Below are positions 62,858 through 64,000 of a DNA stretch of 64,000 nt, one piece after another. This DNA comes from Synechococcus sp. J7-Johnson (GTDB lineage Bacteria; Cyanobacteriota; Cyanobacteriia; PCC-6307; Cyanobiaceae). The DNA lies in the NCBI RefSeq assembly GCF_024345795.1, contig NZ_JAGQBU010000008.1, positions 1 through 64,000 of the forward strand, given 5' to 3'. The position numbers and the translations under genes are program-made. The notes beneath the pieces are model-generated. The model worked only from the letters and a program-made list of their open reading frames with translations. It had not been told where the DNA came from and did not search any database. The stretch's first letter is position 1. The number at the start of each line of letters is the position of its first letter.

Positions 62858-63865
62858 TCAGCGCGCAAGCAGATCCATCTGTTGGGCGGGTCTGCGAAGA
62901 ATCTCGATGGACTCCACCGCCACAAGCCTGGGCTGCTCGTCGGTAGCCGCCTCGTAGCTGCCGCTGACCCGAACCGTGCAATCGAGGATCTCCTTGACTG
63001 TTGCCTTGTGCCGCTCTTCGTACATGCAGCGGATGCCGCGCAGATACCTGGGGCCGCGGATCTCAAAGCGCAAGGCATCCAGATCGATCTCCCGCACCAC
63101 GCCCTCAAAGGAATCAGTGCCGCTGGAGCGCTTCCCAGAGGGTTCGTTCAAGCTTCTCCTCAAGATCTCCCGACTCTTCATGGTCAGTGGAGGCGGTGCC
63201 AGCTCGTCTTCTCCGGGGCAACTCAGGAACAAATCGGTGATGCCTTTGTTCTTTGACGATGGGGCCAGCTTGTGGGCAGCCAGCATGATGGTGTCTCGAA
63301 CGGCCGGATCAGGAAACAGGGAATAAACCTCTTCGCTGACACCCTCCTCCTCGATCAGCCTTGGGATGATGGGAAGACTGCGGACAGCGTCCCTCACGGC
63401 TTGGTAAAGCCCGTCGGTGACCCCATCGAGAACCAACTGCCCCTGGGAGTCCACTTCCCCTGGCCTTGGCACCCGCATCCCCACAACCAGGCTTCCATAA
63501 GCCAACCCGGACAAGTGCGGATCGAGATGCTCAGGCCATTTCACCCTCTGCTCACCCAGCCCTGCGATCGACTTGGCGATGTGCTGAATCTGCGTGCGCA
63601 GCTTGGAAAAGGCTCCGGTGACCAGCGAAACCGGTGGCTCGTGATTGAGAACCCCTGGCCCCGTAAAGCGAGCGACCAAATCCGAATGATCCGCCAGTGA
63701 GGCAATGGGGTAATCGTCCCGATAGAGCTTCGCGAGCAACTCGAAATAGGGGGAGCTGATTTCATCTGGATTTTTGCCCATGCGCACGGCCAGCTCACGC
63801 GCAGCCAGCAACTCCTGGTGGATGATGCGGGCCTTCTCCTCAATCGCGTCGATCCAGCCGCCCAT
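62858..63865 (-). CDS. Unknown protein, host-like flank
   Basis: 335 residues. N-terminal helical part (IEEKARIIHQELLAARELAV, SPYFELLAKLYRDDYPIASL), a middle part with SGLAYGSLVVGMRVP, and a C-terminal beta-rich part (VVREIDLDALRFEIRG ... VKEILDCTVRVSGSYEA). No known family recognised; layout is like proteins of unknown function that pair with toxin or ImmA-type genes. Coupled to an upstream gene by TGATG. AT-richer than the tail genes. Confidence 0.6.
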   Translation of the reverse strand: MGGWIDAIEEKARIIHQELLAARELAVRMGKNPDEISSPYFELLAKLYRDDYPIASLADHSDLVARFTGPGVLNHEPPVSLVTGAFSKLRTQIQHIAKSIAGLGEQRVKWPEHLDPHLSGLAYGSLVVGMRVPRPGEVDSQGQLVLDGVTDGLYQAVRDAVRSLPIIPRLIEEEGVSEEVYSLFPDPAVRDTIMLAAHKLAPSSKNKGITDLFLSCPGEDELAPPPLTMKSREILRRSLNEPSGKRSSGTDSFEGVVREIDLDALRFEIRGPRYLRGIRCMYEERHKATVKEILDCTVRVSGSYEAATDEQPRLVAVESIEILRRPAQQMDLLAR

Positions 63866-64000
63866 CACCGCAACCTCAACAGCCCTTTTTTGTGGCCGTA
63901 AAACAAGTTCATGGCGATTGCCTCCCTGGGATCTAAAGAACTGAAGTAGGCAACGAAGTCTCTCCCCGACTGCTGAAGTGCTGTATTGAGGTCGATCCGA
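63865..64000 (-). CDS. Unknown protein, partial C-terminus
   Basis: Partial; the C-terminus reads RIDLNTALQQSGRDFVAYFS ... SLDPREAIAMNLFYGHKKG and stops at 63865-63867 (TGA) overlapping the next ATG. The rest lies beyond the window. Confidence 0.55.
   Translation of the reverse strand, partial: RIDLNTALQQSGRDFVAYFSSLDPREAIAMNLFYGHKKGLLRLR

Overview
The window looks like a GC-rich picocyanobacterial chromosome (Synechococcus/Cyanobium-like) carrying a large prophage-like mosaic. The cyanobacterial assignment rests on a cyAbrB regulator (34502-34873), a cyanobacterial-style kdp operon ending in a KdpD without kinase domains, and several small proteins that look conserved in picocyanobacteria. 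No rRNA, tRNA, CRISPR array or integrase was recognised.

Phage left part (about 0.2-22 kb). Minus-strand early genes encode an excisionase-like HTH protein, a BRO-type antirepressor, a ssDNA-binding protein, an ERF-like annealing recombinase, a repressor-like protein and a VRR-NUC nuclease. A Phd/PIN toxin-antitoxin pair, an SF2 helicase, a primase-helicase and a PD-(D/E)XK exonuclease follow. Packaging and head genes run on the plus strand: TerS-like, TerL, a small sigma factor, a DUF4055-type portal, a LysM protein and a coiled-coil scaffold-like protein. Between sigma factor and portal lies an AT-richer minus-strand block (14.3-17.4 kb) with a predicted ATP-grasp RiPP maturase, a candidate precursor, a membrane protein and an unknown protein. 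Its two units each end in an attC-like imperfect palindrome, as in integron gene cassettes.

Middle block (about 24.3-47.5 kb). This looks chromosomal rather than viral: a histidine kinase/NarL-type regulator pair facing kdpA-kdpB-kdpF-kdpC-kdpD(N-terminal), small conserved proteins, a secreted nuclease, cyAbrB, a TPR protein, then a three-gene DNA modification/helicase/restriction system (SNF2 helicase, Mod, Res).

Phage right part (about 47.6-62.8 kb). An ArdC-like antirestriction protein, four toxin-antitoxin modules in 4.5 kb, a lysis-like pair (small membrane protein plus C39-like peptidase), the major capsid protein and a run of collagen-like tail-fibre genes. The fibre region ends in a possibly interrupted gene at 62.8 kb next to an unrelated minus-strand operon. 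Portal and scaffold genes are thus separated from the capsid gene by over 30 kb.

Two repeated DNA signals tie the phage parts together and are the main candidates for something undescribed. One is a TGGCAAT(A/G)G box, mostly 33-35 bp before start codons of late genes; the phage sigma factor appears to lack region 4. The other is a family of 38-56 bp imperfect palindromes with arms GGCAAGGG/CCCTTGCC or GGTCAAGGG/CCCTTGAC in gene leaders on both sides of the middle block. Both are read directly from the sequence; their functions are inferred.
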